NCBI GenBank assembly: GCA_024402475.1
Contig: JAKSTQ010000004.1
Span: 1 to 64,000, forward strand
DNA from: Treponema sp.
GTDB taxonomy: Bacteria; Spirochaetota; Spirochaetia; Treponematales; Treponemataceae
Direction of reading: 5' to 3'
Length of the DNA stretch: 64,000 nucleotides
Positions 54,571 to 62,002 of the stretch are shown piece by piece. The translations under genes and the position numbers were made by a program. Below the pieces are notes generated by a model. The model had not been told where the DNA came from, made no database searches, and saw nothing but the letters and a program-made list of their open reading frames with translations. Within the stretch, counting starts at the first letter, position 1; every line of letters begins with the position of its first letter.

Positions 54571-55675
54571 TGTTGTCTCCTGTTTTTGCTGTCTTCATAA
54601 GGTCAATAAATCTGTCAAAAAGATAGTTTGTATCTTTTGGACCTGCACAAGCTTCAGGATGGAATTGAACGCTGAAAGCAGGAATTTTCTTGTATGCAAG
54701 ACCTTCGTTGGAATTGTCGTTTACATTAATAAAGAGTGTGTCTGCAACCTGTGGATCAATGCTCTGTGTTTTTACTGCATATCCGTGGTTCTGTGTCGAA
54801 ATATAAACTTTTGTAGTTTCAAGATCTTTAACAGGCTGGTTTGCGCCACGGTGACCGAACTTAAGTTTTTCTGTATCAAAACCGTTTGCAAGAGCAAGAA
54901 GCTGATGTCCAAGACAGATTCCCATAACAGGAGTTTTTGATTTTAAAAGTTCAGCAATGTTTGCGATAATCTGAGTATTTTCTTTTGGATCTCCAGGACC
55001 GTTGCTGAGCATGATTCCGTCTGGTTTGATTGCAAGTACATCTTTAGGATCTGTGTATGCATTGAGAACTGTAACACGGCAGTTGCGGTTGACTAAAGAA
55101 CGTACGATATTTTCTTTTACACCAAAGTCCATGAGTGCAACATGATATGTGCTGTCTGCGTTTTCAGCAGTTGTTGTAACAACATCGCCTCTATCCAGGC
55201 TTGTCATGTTTTTAACGGCATCTTTAACGCAGTAAGATTTGATTTTTGCCATGTCAATTGTATCAGGATTATCTGTGATGATTCCGTTCATTGTTCCGAC
55301 TTTGCAAAGAGTCTTTGTAAGGGCACGGGTGTCGATTCCGTAAAGGCCGGGAACATTATTTTTTTTGAGGAATTCGTCGAGAGTCATTTTACTTCGGAAG
55401 TTTGACGGATGTTCGCAGTATTCGCGGACGATATATGCGCTGCATCCTGTTCTTTCACTTTCTGCATCTTCAAGGTTGATGCCGTAATTTCCGATAAGGG
55501 GGAAAGTCTGAATTACAGCCTGACCGTAATAACTTTTATCGGTAAGGGTTTCAAGAAAGCCAACCATTGCGGTTGTAAAAACGATTTCGCAGATTACGCC
55601 GTCTGCAGGACAGTCAGCACCAAAGGCGAATCCTTCGTATTTCTGCCCGTTTTCCAAAACTAAATATCTCTTCAT
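54563..55675 (-). CDS. carA: Carbamoyl-phosphate synthase small subunit (370 aa)
   Basis: The glutaminase subunit that supplies ammonia to CarB for arginine and pyrimidine synthesis. The start at 55675 (MKRYLVLENG) has GAGGT upstream; a longer frame lies inside an intergenic hairpin. Class I amidotransferase triad: Cys in GICLGHQLLA, His and Glu in VQFHPEA. N-terminal CarA marks include GYYGQ-like SYYGQAVIQTFPLIGNYG. The 3' end overlaps carB by 8 nt. Confidence 0.96.
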   Translation of the reverse strand: MKRYLVLENGQKYEGFAFGADCPADGVICEIVFTTAMVGFLETLTDKSYYGQAVIQTFPLIGNYGINLEDAESERTGCSAYIVREYCEHPSNFRSKMTLDEFLKKNNVPGLYGIDTRALTKTLCKVGTMNGIITDNPDTIDMAKIKSYCVKDAVKNMTSLDRGDVVTTTAENADSTYHVALMDFGVKENIVRSLVNRNCRVTVLNAYTDPKDVLAIKPDGIMLSNGPGDPKENTQIIANIAELLKSKTPVMGICLGHQLLALANGFDTEKLKFGHRGANQPVKDLETTKVYISTQNHGYAVKTQSIDPQVADTLFINVNDNSNEGLAYKKIPAFSVQFHPEACAGPKDTNYLFDRFIDLMKTAKTGDNNA

Positions 55676-55702
55676 AATAACCTCAATATATATAGAACAG
55701 CT

Positions 55703-55724
55703 CACTCCGGCGCTACCCGGAATG
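55703..55724. repeat. Intercistronic hairpin between purF and carA
   Basis: CACTCCGG and CCGGAATG form an 8-bp stem (one G-T) around CGCTAC. It is GC-rich against its surroundings, and GGAATGACA follows. No T-run, so probably a processing or stabilising element or a repeat fragment. Confidence 0.45.
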
Positions 55725-55736
55725 ACAGCAGATTTT

Positions 55737-57086
55737 TCAAGTTGTCTTAAAACATTTGCAGCAAAGACCTCTGTCTGGTCCAAGACTCAGTGCGCCTTCG
55801 ATGCTTAAATATCCAAGACTGTCTGCACCGATAATCTTTGTAATTTCTTCAAGACTATGGTTGCAGGCAATAAGATGCTCGCAGTCAGGAACGTCTGTTC
55901 CGTAATAACATGGAGCTGTGAACGGTGGTGAAGAAATTCTTACATGAACTTCTTTAGCACCGGCCTCGCGTACAAGCTGAACGATATGACCGCTTGTTGT
56001 ACCGCGGACAATTGAATCATCAATTAAAACAACGCGTTTGCCTTTTACGGTTTGTGAAATCGGATTCAATTTGATTTTAACTTTGTTTGCTCTTTCTGTC
56101 TGCCCAGGATTGATAAAGGTTCGTCCGATGTATTTATTCTTTACAAATCCAAGTCCGTAAGGAATTCCGCTTTCCTGTGCGTAACCGAGTGCTGCATCAA
56201 GACCTGAATCCGGAACACCGATTACTACATCAGCTTCTACAGGATGTTCCTTTGCAAGAAGTGAGCCTGCCTTTAAGCGGGAAGCATGAACGCTTACACC
56301 GTCAATAACTGAATCAGGACGGGCAAAGTAAATGTATTCAAATACACAAAGTGATTTTTTTGCTGTTTTACAGTGACTGGTAATAGATTTAATTCCACTA
56401 TCGCTGAATACAACGATTTCACCAGGTTCTACATCACGGATGAATTTTGCACCCACAGTATCAAGAGCTGCAGTTTCAGATGCAATTACATAACATCCGT
56501 CCTGAGTCTGACCGTAGCATAAAGGTCTGTAACCGTTAGGGTCTCTGACAGCAAGGAGCTTATCCTGTGTCATAAGAATAAGGGAATAAGCTCCTTCAAT
56601 TTTTTCCATTGTTGAACTTACGGCCTTTTCGATAGTTGAACAGGTAAGACGTTCCTTTGTTAAAAAATATGCAATTGTTTCTGTGTCGCTGGTTGAATGA
56701 AAAATGGCGCCTGTCAATTCGAGCTGACGGCGGAGGGCAGTTGAGTTTGTAAGGTTACCGTTATGTGCAACAGCAAGGTTACCGTTAACATGATGAACTT
56801 CTATTGGCTGAACATTGGCGCGGATGTTTGCACCGGTTGTTCCGTAGCGGACATGTCCTACAGCAGCAGTTCCAGGTCCAAGATTTTTTAAGTTTTCGTT
56901 TGTAAAAACATCAGATACAAGACCAAGATCTTTATACGAGCTGAACTGGCCGTTATGGTTAACTACAATTCCGCAGGATTCCTGACCTCTGTGCTGAAGA
57001 GCATAAAGTCCAAGATAAACAGAAGGTGCAAGTTCCTGTTCTTTAGGTGACCATATTCCAAAAACGCCGCATTCTTCTTTAATCAT
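55737..57086 (-). CDS. purF: Amidophosphoribosyltransferase (449 aa)
   Basis: It commits PRPP to purine synthesis using glutamine. The start at 57086 (MIKEECGVFG) has GGAGG 8 nt upstream. A propeptide of five residues is expected, exposing Cys6 as the glutaminase nucleophile. ALQHRGQESCGI, the PRPP motif VVLIDDSIVRGTTSG, and C-terminal Cys residues (GLCCKCF) indicate the iron-sulphur B. subtilis type. It is 15 nt after pyrG and in its operon. Confidence 0.95.
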   Translation of the reverse strand: MIKEECGVFGIWSPKEQELAPSVYLGLYALQHRGQESCGIVVNHNGQFSSYKDLGLVSDVFTNENLKNLGPGTAAVGHVRYGTTGANIRANVQPIEVHHVNGNLAVAHNGNLTNSTALRRQLELTGAIFHSTSDTETIAYFLTKERLTCSTIEKAVSSTMEKIEGAYSLILMTQDKLLAVRDPNGYRPLCYGQTQDGCYVIASETAALDTVGAKFIRDVEPGEIVVFSDSGIKSITSHCKTAKKSLCVFEYIYFARPDSVIDGVSVHASRLKAGSLLAKEHPVEADVVIGVPDSGLDAALGYAQESGIPYGLGFVKNKYIGRTFINPGQTERANKVKIKLNPISQTVKGKRVVLIDDSIVRGTTSGHIVQLVREAGAKEVHVRISSPPFTAPCYYGTDVPDCEHLIACNHSLEEITKIIGADSLGYLSIEGALSLGPDRGLCCKCFKTT

Positions 57087-57101
57087 TTTATATTCCTCCA
57101 A

Positions 57102-58706
57102 TCAGGACTTCTGAAGACTTGCTTTTACCAGTCCTGTGAACAATGGATGCGGCTTGTTAGGTCTGCTCTTGAATTCAGGATGGAACTGAACGCCCACAAA
57201 GAAATCATTCTGCGGGATTTCAACTGTTTCAACTATGTAGTCATCAGGAGAAGTTCCGCTGACTAAAAGACCTGCGTCTTCGAGAGTTTTGCGGAATTCG
57301 TTGTTGAATTCGTAGCGGTGACGGTGGCGTTCGAAGATTTTTTCTGTACCGTAACATTCGTACATTTTTGTGTCAGGTTTTACTTTACAAGGATAAGCAC
57401 CCAGACGAAGAGTTCCGCCTTTGTTTACATCGTCATTCTGGTCTGGCAAAAAGTCGATGACCTTGTACTGGTTTTCTGCATCAAATTCACCGGAGTTTGC
57501 ATTCTTAAGTCCTGCAACATAGCGGGCAAATGCGATAACTGCAATCTGCATACCAAGACAGATTCCAAGGTAAGGAATGTTGTTCTTGCGGCAGTAGTTT
57601 GCAGTAAGAATCATGCCTTCAATTCCGCGCTGACCAAAACCACCAGGAACGATGATTCCGTCTACGTCAGAAAGTGTATCTACAATTGTTGAATCGTTAA
57701 TTGTTTCTGAGTCAATCCATTTGATGTTTACAAAAGCGCCTTCGTAGTAACCTGCATGGTGAAGTGCTTCTGCAACAGAAAGATATGCGTCGTGAAGCTG
57801 AACATATTTTCCAACCAGACCGATTGTAACTTTTTTTGTACGGGTCTGGATTTTTTCAAGCATTCCGTTCCAGTCAGTAAGATTACATGGCGGAACATTG
57901 AGGCCGAGTTTATTACAGACAATCTGCGAAAGATTCTGTTTTTCCAGCATTAAAGGAGCCTGGTAAAGAACAGGCAGTGTAAGGTTTTCGATAACACATT
58001 CTTCAGGGACGTTACAGAACATTGCAACTTTTTTGAAAATATTGTCTTCAAGTTTTTCGTCACAGCGAAGAACGATGATGTCCGGTTTAATACCCATTCC
58101 CTGAAGTTCTTTTACAGAATGCTGTGTAGGTTTTGTTTTATGTTCGTCACTTCCAGAAAGGAATGGAAGAAGACATACATGAATGTAAATTGCATTTTCG
58201 CGTCCAACTTCAAGACCGACCTGTCTGATGGCTTCGATGAACGGCTGACTTTCGATGTCACCTGTTGTACCACCAACTTCTGTGATAACAACATCTGCAT
58301 CGCTGGTTTTCCCGACATTATAGATAAAGGATTTGATTTCGTTTGTGATGTGTGGAATTACCTGGACTGTTTCTCCAAGATATTCACCGCGGCGTTCTTT
58401 GTTAAGGACATTCCAGTAAACTTTACCGGAAGTAAGGTTTGAAAATTTGTTAAGGTCTTCGTCGATGAATCGTTCGTAGTGGCCAAGGTCAAGGTCAGTT
58501 TCTGCGCCGTCTTCTGTGACATAAACTTCACCATGCTGGTAAGGACTCATTGTTCCCGGGTCAACGTTGATGTATGGATCAAGTTTCTGTGAAGCAACTT
58601 TTAATCCTCTGGATTTCAGAAGGCGACCAAGGCTTGCCGCTGTAATTCCTTTTCCTAATCCTGAAACAACACCGCCTGTAACAAAAATGAATTTTGTATT
58701 TTTCAT
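57102..58706 (-). CDS. pyrG: CTP synthase (534 aa)
   Basis: It aminates UTP to CTP with glutamine. The start at 58706 ([12 protein letters not shown]) has AAGGGG upstream; the earlier in-frame codons fall inside the leader terminator. The synthase domain shows [17 protein letters not shown] and [19 protein letters not shown]. The amidotransferase has the nucleophile in GICLGMQIA and the HPE in [12 protein letters not shown]. It heads an operon of glutamine users (pyrG-purF-carA-carB) whose leader has a hexaloop hairpin and an attenuator. Confidence 0.96.
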   Translation of the reverse strand: MKNTKFIFVTGGVVSGLGKGITAASLGRLLKSRGLKVASQKLDPYINVDPGTMSPYQHGEVYVTEDGAETDLDLGHYERFIDEDLNKFSNLTSGKVYWNVLNKERRGEYLGETVQVIPHITNEIKSFIYNVGKTSDADVVITEVGGTTGDIESQPFIEAIRQVGLEVGRENAIYIHVCLLPFLSGSDEHKTKPTQHSVKELQGMGIKPDIIVLRCDEKLEDNIFKKVAMFCNVPEECVIENLTLPVLYQAPLMLEKQNLSQIVCNKLGLNVPPCNLTDWNGMLEKIQTRTKKVTIGLVGKYVQLHDAYLSVAEALHHAGYYEGAFVNIKWIDSETINDSTIVDTLSDVDGIIVPGGFGQRGIEGMILTANYCRKNNIPYLGICLGMQIAVIAFARYVAGLKNANSGEFDAENQYKVIDFLPDQNDDVNKGGTLRLGAYPCKVKPDTKMYECYGTEKIFERHRHRYEFNNEFRKTLEDAGLLVSGTSPDDYIVETVEIPQNDFFVGVQFHPEFKSRPNKPHPLFTGLVKASLQKS

Positions 58707-58722
58707 AGAAATCCCCTTAAAA

Positions 58723-58786
58723 CAAAAAAAGAGGTCGCAGACAAAATCTCTTTCGTATTTCAAAAAGAAATCTTATCTGCGACCTC
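58723..58786 (-). terminator. Leader terminator of pyrG (attenuator)
   Basis: Minus strand GAGGTCGCAGA(T) pairs with (T)GTCTGCGACCTC, with inner A/T pairing, followed by seven T just before the ribosome-binding site. It could also serve the ANTAR gene, which ends 74 nt upstream. Confidence 0.8.
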
Positions 58787-58794
58787 TTCGTCGC
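58779..58794 (-). promoter_or_regulatory. Hexaloop hairpin in the pyrG leader
   Basis: Minus strand GCGAC, loop GAAGAG, GTCGC: a perfect 5-bp stem. The loop has G4 and a purine at position 1. The loop's GAG and the 3' stem begin the terminator arm. Confidence 0.6.
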
Positions 58795-58805
58795 TATTAA
58801 AAGTT

Positions 58806-58837
58806 AATATATCACTTTTAATGTCTTTAGAAAAGTG
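58806..58837 (-). promoter_or_regulatory. pyrG promoter region with inverted repeat
   Basis: TATATT (58806-58811, minus) serves as a -10; the -35 is weak. CACTTTT (58813-58819) and AAAAGTG (58831-58837) form a 7-bp dyad over the spacer and -35, a possible operator. Confidence 0.45.
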
Positions 58838-58859
58838 GTATTCAACTTTTTTAGCAAAT

Positions 58860-59438
58860 TTATTCAAGCATTTCAAGAATTTCCTGAGCAGCTTTACCGC
58901 TTGAAATTCGTTTGTCCATTGCGAGTTTTTCTATATATTTGTGTGCGTCAGGCTCTGACATCTTTTTTTTGTCGATCAAAAGCCATTTTGCTTTGTTTAT
59001 AGTGCGTAAATCGGCCATTTTATCCAAAAGCGTTTTGTTTTTCTGTTCCATTCGCTGAAGGCGGCTTGTTATGCTGGAAAGCATTTTTGCTGCAACATAG
59101 ACAAAGGCTGGAGGACAAGGATCGCTTAATGCAACAATTCCATATTCCTCTGCCTGAGGAGCTAAATCAGCATAAGTTTCTGCTTTACAGATGACCATGA
59201 TTCCCATTGTTGAATCAAGATAGTCCTGTGCAAAAATAAGCGCATGTTCATCAGGAAGTGGAGTGTTTATAATCATAATGTCAGCCGGACGGTTTAATAA
59301 AAAGCGGCGTGCTTCTCCTGCGCTTGAAACATAATTTGTTTCAAACTCTTCTGGAGGAAGTATAGGCTGAAGTCCGTCGTAAAAACTTTTATTTTCTGAT
59401 ACAACCAGAATGGTTTTTACGTTTTTTAATCTGATCAT
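58860..59438 (-). CDS. ANTAR-domain transcription antiterminator with pseudo-receiver (192 aa)
   Basis: Residues 1-120 have a response-regulator fold in which the phospho-acceptor Asp position reads Asn58 (DIMIINTPLP) and the acidic pair is absent, so phosphorylation is not expected. After a coiled coil (about 122-142), residues 140-190 form an ANTAR domain (LRTINKAKWLLIDKKKMSE ... AHKYIEKLAMDKRIS). ANTAR proteins bind hexaloop RNA hairpins and prevent terminator formation. AmiR has the same pseudo-receiver design and is controlled by a partner protein. Here the gene starts 2 nt after a GS-like gene, the likely partner. At least five leaders nearby carry matching hairpins. Confidence 0.85.
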   Translation of the reverse strand: MIRLKNVKTILVVSENKSFYDGLQPILPPEEFETNYVSSAGEARRFLLNRPADIMIINTPLPDEHALIFAQDYLDSTMGIMVICKAETYADLAPQAEEYGIVALSDPCPPAFVYVAAKMLSSITSRLQRMEQKNKTLLDKMADLRTINKAKWLLIDKKKMSEPDAHKYIEKLAMDKRISSGKAAQEILEMLE

Positions 59439-59440
59439 CT

Positions 59441-60640
59441 TTATCTGCCAAGGGCCTTTTTAATGAATTCGCTGTTTTCAGCAATTGCTTTTGCTTCTTC
59501 AAGTGACTGAGGAAGAAGTTCAAGCTTATCTGTAACTTCTTTTGGTGCTGTGTAAAGGTTCACGTCAATCTGAGGACCGCGAACCATTTTCTTTTCGATA
59601 CCATCGATGCCGGCGTAAATGATAAGGGCAAATGCAAGGTATGGGTTTGTGTATGGATCCGGTGAGCGAAGTTCCATGCGTGCATTCTTTTTGTCTTTAA
59701 CTGCAGGAACGCGGATGAACTGGCTGCGGTTCTGTGGAGACCATGTAATATACTTTGGCGCCTTTGCTTTTCCGAGGCGGTCGTAAGATTCTTTTGTGTG
59801 ATTAAAGTAGTAAGTCATTTCTTTTGCATGAGCAAGAACTCCCGCCATGAATGAACAGCGAAGGTTGTCAATGTCATCTGTTTCTTCAAAAGTGTTGAGG
59901 GAAACATTGATGTGGAAACCATTACCGCTTTTGTCAGCAAGTGGTTTTGGAGTAAAGTCTGCAATAAGACCTGATTTTTCTGCCGCAGCACGAACAACTG
60001 CCTTAAAGTTGATTACGTTGTCGGCAGCGCGCAAAGGTGAGTCATAATGGAAGGAAACTTCATTCTGGCCCGGGCCTTCTTCGTGATGAGAAGATTCAGG
60101 AATGATGTTCATTGCTTTCATAGTCTGACAGATTTCGCGGCGGATGTTTTCTCCTTTGTCAGCTGGAGAAACGTCCATGTAGCCTGCGTTGTCAAAAGGA
60201 ATTTTTGTAGGTTCCCCGTTGATGTCAGTTTTGAAAAGATAGAATTCAGCTACTGTACCGATTTTGATATTGTAGCCTTTGCCCTTTGCATATTCTTCTG
60301 CGTGTTTAAGGATAGCGCGTGAATCATTTTCAAATACAGTTCCATCAGGATGACGGATTTCGCAGAACATGCGGACAACTTTTCCCTGGAAACTTCTCCA
60401 TGGAAGAACTGTGAGTGTCTGCGGAATAGGGAAGAGGAATAAATCGCTGTTAACTACATCAGTAAAGCCTTCGATTGCGCTGGCGTCAAAAGAGATACCT
60501 TCGTCAAAAGCACGTTCAAGCTGTTCCGGCAGAATTGCCATGTTCTTGAGCCGACCGTTAATGTCGCAGAATGCAAGGCGCACAAAGCGTACGTCGTCTT
60601 CTTTGATGTATTCGAGAACTTCTTCTTTAGTATAATTCAT
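59441..60640 (-). CDS. Glutamine synthetase-like protein, short type I (399 aa), possible sensor
   Basis: A GSI fold lacking about 45 residues compared with GSI-alpha. By eye the metal and substrate residues Glu132, Glu187, Glu194, His243, Arg305 and Glu323 match E. coli Glu131, Glu212, Glu220, His269, Arg339-region and Glu357. Asp52 matches Asp50. Two key sites differ: the Glu129 equivalent is Val130 (IGTVAEFYLF) and the catalytic flap Glu327 equivalent is Lys293 (GKAKAPKYITW). Full synthetase activity is therefore doubtful. The ANTAR gene follows 2 nt downstream. With GlnN as a complete GS nearby, a sensing role or a related ligase activity is plausible. Confidence 0.85.
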   Translation of the reverse strand: MNYTKEEVLEYIKEDDVRFVRLAFCDINGRLKNMAILPEQLERAFDEGISFDASAIEGFTDVVNSDLFLFPIPQTLTVLPWRSFQGKVVRMFCEIRHPDGTVFENDSRAILKHAEEYAKGKGYNIKIGTVAEFYLFKTDINGEPTKIPFDNAGYMDVSPADKGENIRREICQTMKAMNIIPESSHHEEGPGQNEVSFHYDSPLRAADNVINFKAVVRAAAEKSGLIADFTPKPLADKSGNGFHINVSLNTFEETDDIDNLRCSFMAGVLAHAKEMTYYFNHTKESYDRLGKAKAPKYITWSPQNRSQFIRVPAVKDKKNARMELRSPDPYTNPYLAFALIIYAGIDGIEKKMVRGPQIDVNLYTAPKEVTDKLELLPQSLEEAKAIAENSEFIKKALGR

Positions 60641-60652
60641 AATTTTTCCTCT

Positions 60653-60680
60653 ATTATAATGTCATCTTTTGTGATGGCAA
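60653..60680 (-). promoter_or_regulatory. Second, attenuator-independent promoter of the GS-like/ANTAR pair
   Basis: Minus strand TTGCCA, 16 bp, perfect TATAAT, located after the leader terminator and just before the AGAGG ribosome-binding site. It would give basal expression that bypasses the attenuator. Confidence 0.5.
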
Positions 60681-60742
60681 AAAAAAGGTCGCAGACAGTT
60701 TTCGGCAGAGAGATTTCCTCTGTAAAAAAATATCTGCGACCT
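60679..60742 (-). terminator. Leader terminator of the GS-like/ANTAR operon (attenuator)
   Basis: Minus strand AGGTCGCAGA pairs with TCTGCGACCT (10 bp), with a CAGAG/CTCTG stem inside, followed by eight T. Confidence 0.8.
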
Positions 60743-60750
60743 CTTTGTCG
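60737..60750 (-). promoter_or_regulatory. ANTAR-type hexaloop hairpin before the GS-like/ANTAR operon
   Basis: Minus strand CGAC, loop AAAGAG, GTCG. A1 and G4 are present, and the 3' side overlaps the terminator arm. It implies that the ANTAR protein controls its own operon. Confidence 0.6.
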
Positions 60751-60758
60751 TTAAAAAA

Positions 60759-60788
60759 ATATTAACACAAACTATTTGTTTTATTCAA
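60759..60788 (-). promoter_or_regulatory. First promoter of the GS-like/ANTAR operon
   Basis: Minus strand TTGAAT, 18 bp, TAATAT; the hexaloop hairpin begins 9 nt after the -10 box. Confidence 0.55.
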
Positions 60789-60806
60789 GAGTTGAATTAA
60801 ACAATA

Positions 60807-61781
60807 TTAGTCGTTGGCAACAATTTCTTTATAGAACTCAGCAAAGTCAGAACGCTTGTTCTTTGTGAATTCGATTGCAGTGCGTGGATGCTGGTTAAGC
60901 TGACCAGTCATCATGTACTGAAGGTCGTAACCCCAGACAATTCCGTTTTCCTTGAGTTTGTTGATGTGTTTTTCGATGAACTGAAGAACAGGGAATGTCT
61001 TGTATTTTGGATTTTTGAGGAATCCAAGAAGGAGTTCCATAGCACAGTTACCTGCACCGCGGCCCATTGCAGCATAAGTTGCATCAAGGTAATCAACACC
61101 GTCACCACAGCATTCAATTGTGTTTGCAAATGCAAGCTGAAGGTTGTTGTGTGCGTGAATACCGATTTTTTTGCCGTATTTTTCACCAGCTTCTACATAA
61201 AGGTTTGCAATACGCTGCATCTGTTCAGGGTAAATTGAACCGTAGCTGTCAACGATGTAAACAACATCAACATTCGATTTACCAAGAAGGTCGAGGGCAA
61301 CTTTTACGTCTGATTCCTGACCAGAAGAAATTGCCATGATGTTACAAGAAACTTCGTAGCCTTTATCTTTTGCGTCTTCGATCATTTCGATTGCAGCAGG
61401 CATTGTGTTAAGGTAAGTTGCAACACGAACCATGTCGATAGGAGAATCAGCTTTTTTAATGATGTCCTGTTTGTAGTTACAGCGTCCTACGTCTGCCATT
61501 ACAGCAATTTTAAGGTTAGGATCACCGTCGCCTACGATTTTGCGGATGTAATCGTCATCACAGAATTTACATGGACCGAATTTATTTACGTCAAAAAGTT
61601 CTTTGTCTGCCTTATAACCAAATTCCATATAATCTACGCCTGACTTAAGGTTTGTCTGATAAAGTTCTTTGACGAATTCGTCTGTAAAGAAAAAGTCGTT
61701 TACAAGACCACCGTCACGTAAAGTTGCGTCAAGGACTTTGATACTTGGTCTGAAGTCCATAAGTTTGGAAATTTCTTTCAT
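60807..61781 (-). CDS. DRE-TIM metallolyase/aldolase-like protein, HMGL-like (324 aa)
   Basis: A TIM-barrel enzyme of the HMG-CoA lyase/4-hydroxy-2-oxovalerate aldolase/isopropylmalate synthase superfamily. The catalytic DRE-type motif reads LDATLRDGGLVN (about residues 17-28), the metal His pair is in GIHAHNNLQLAF and a GRGAGNC loop follows. No C-terminal regulatory domain is present, so it is closer to the aldolases than to the acyl-CoA synthases. It is a single gene upstream of the GS-like operon. The natural substrate cannot be told; a link to amino-acid or surface-sugar synthesis is possible. Confidence 0.75.
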   Translation of the reverse strand: MKEISKLMDFRPSIKVLDATLRDGGLVNDFFFTDEFVKELYQTNLKSGVDYMEFGYKADKELFDVNKFGPCKFCDDDYIRKIVGDGDPNLKIAVMADVGRCNYKQDIIKKADSPIDMVRVATYLNTMPAAIEMIEDAKDKGYEVSCNIMAISSGQESDVKVALDLLGKSNVDVVYIVDSYGSIYPEQMQRIANLYVEAGEKYGKKIGIHAHNNLQLAFANTIECCGDGVDYLDATYAAMGRGAGNCAMELLLGFLKNPKYKTFPVLQFIEKHINKLKENGIVWGYDLQYMMTGQLNQHPRTAIEFTKNKRSDFAEFYKEIVAND

Positions 61782-61951
61782 TTTAAATACCTCTTATAAA
61801 TGGTTGAATTTGGTTACTGCCGGAATATCCAGCTTAAAACAGATTGAATAATTTTAGCATATTTCAAGTATTTTGTAAAGATACTATTTATAGAAACATA
61901 CTGCAGAAACTGGAGATTTGATTAGAACTTTCTAACAATTGCGATATTTAC

Positions 61952-61979
61952 TTGAAGAAAATATTCAAAAGAATATAAT
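61952..61979 (+). promoter_or_regulatory. Promoter of the DUF4097 lipoprotein gene
   Basis: TTGAAG, 16 bp, perfect TATAAT, 23 nt before the ATG, with AAGGAG in between. Confidence 0.7.
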
Positions 61980-62002
61980 ATTTTTTACAAAGGAGACAAA
62001 AT

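Noticed and set aside
43366..60742. Leader hairpins as plain terminators of the upstream genes
   Set aside because: Possible for asnB, pyrG and the GS-like gene, but glnN and gltB carry two extra hairpins beyond the upstream gene's own terminator, and all have promoters upstream of them and a competing hexaloop.
41360..60750. CRISPR-like interpretation of repeated hairpin sequences
   Set aside because: The copies are kilobases apart, each before a gene, with differing stems; there are no spacers.
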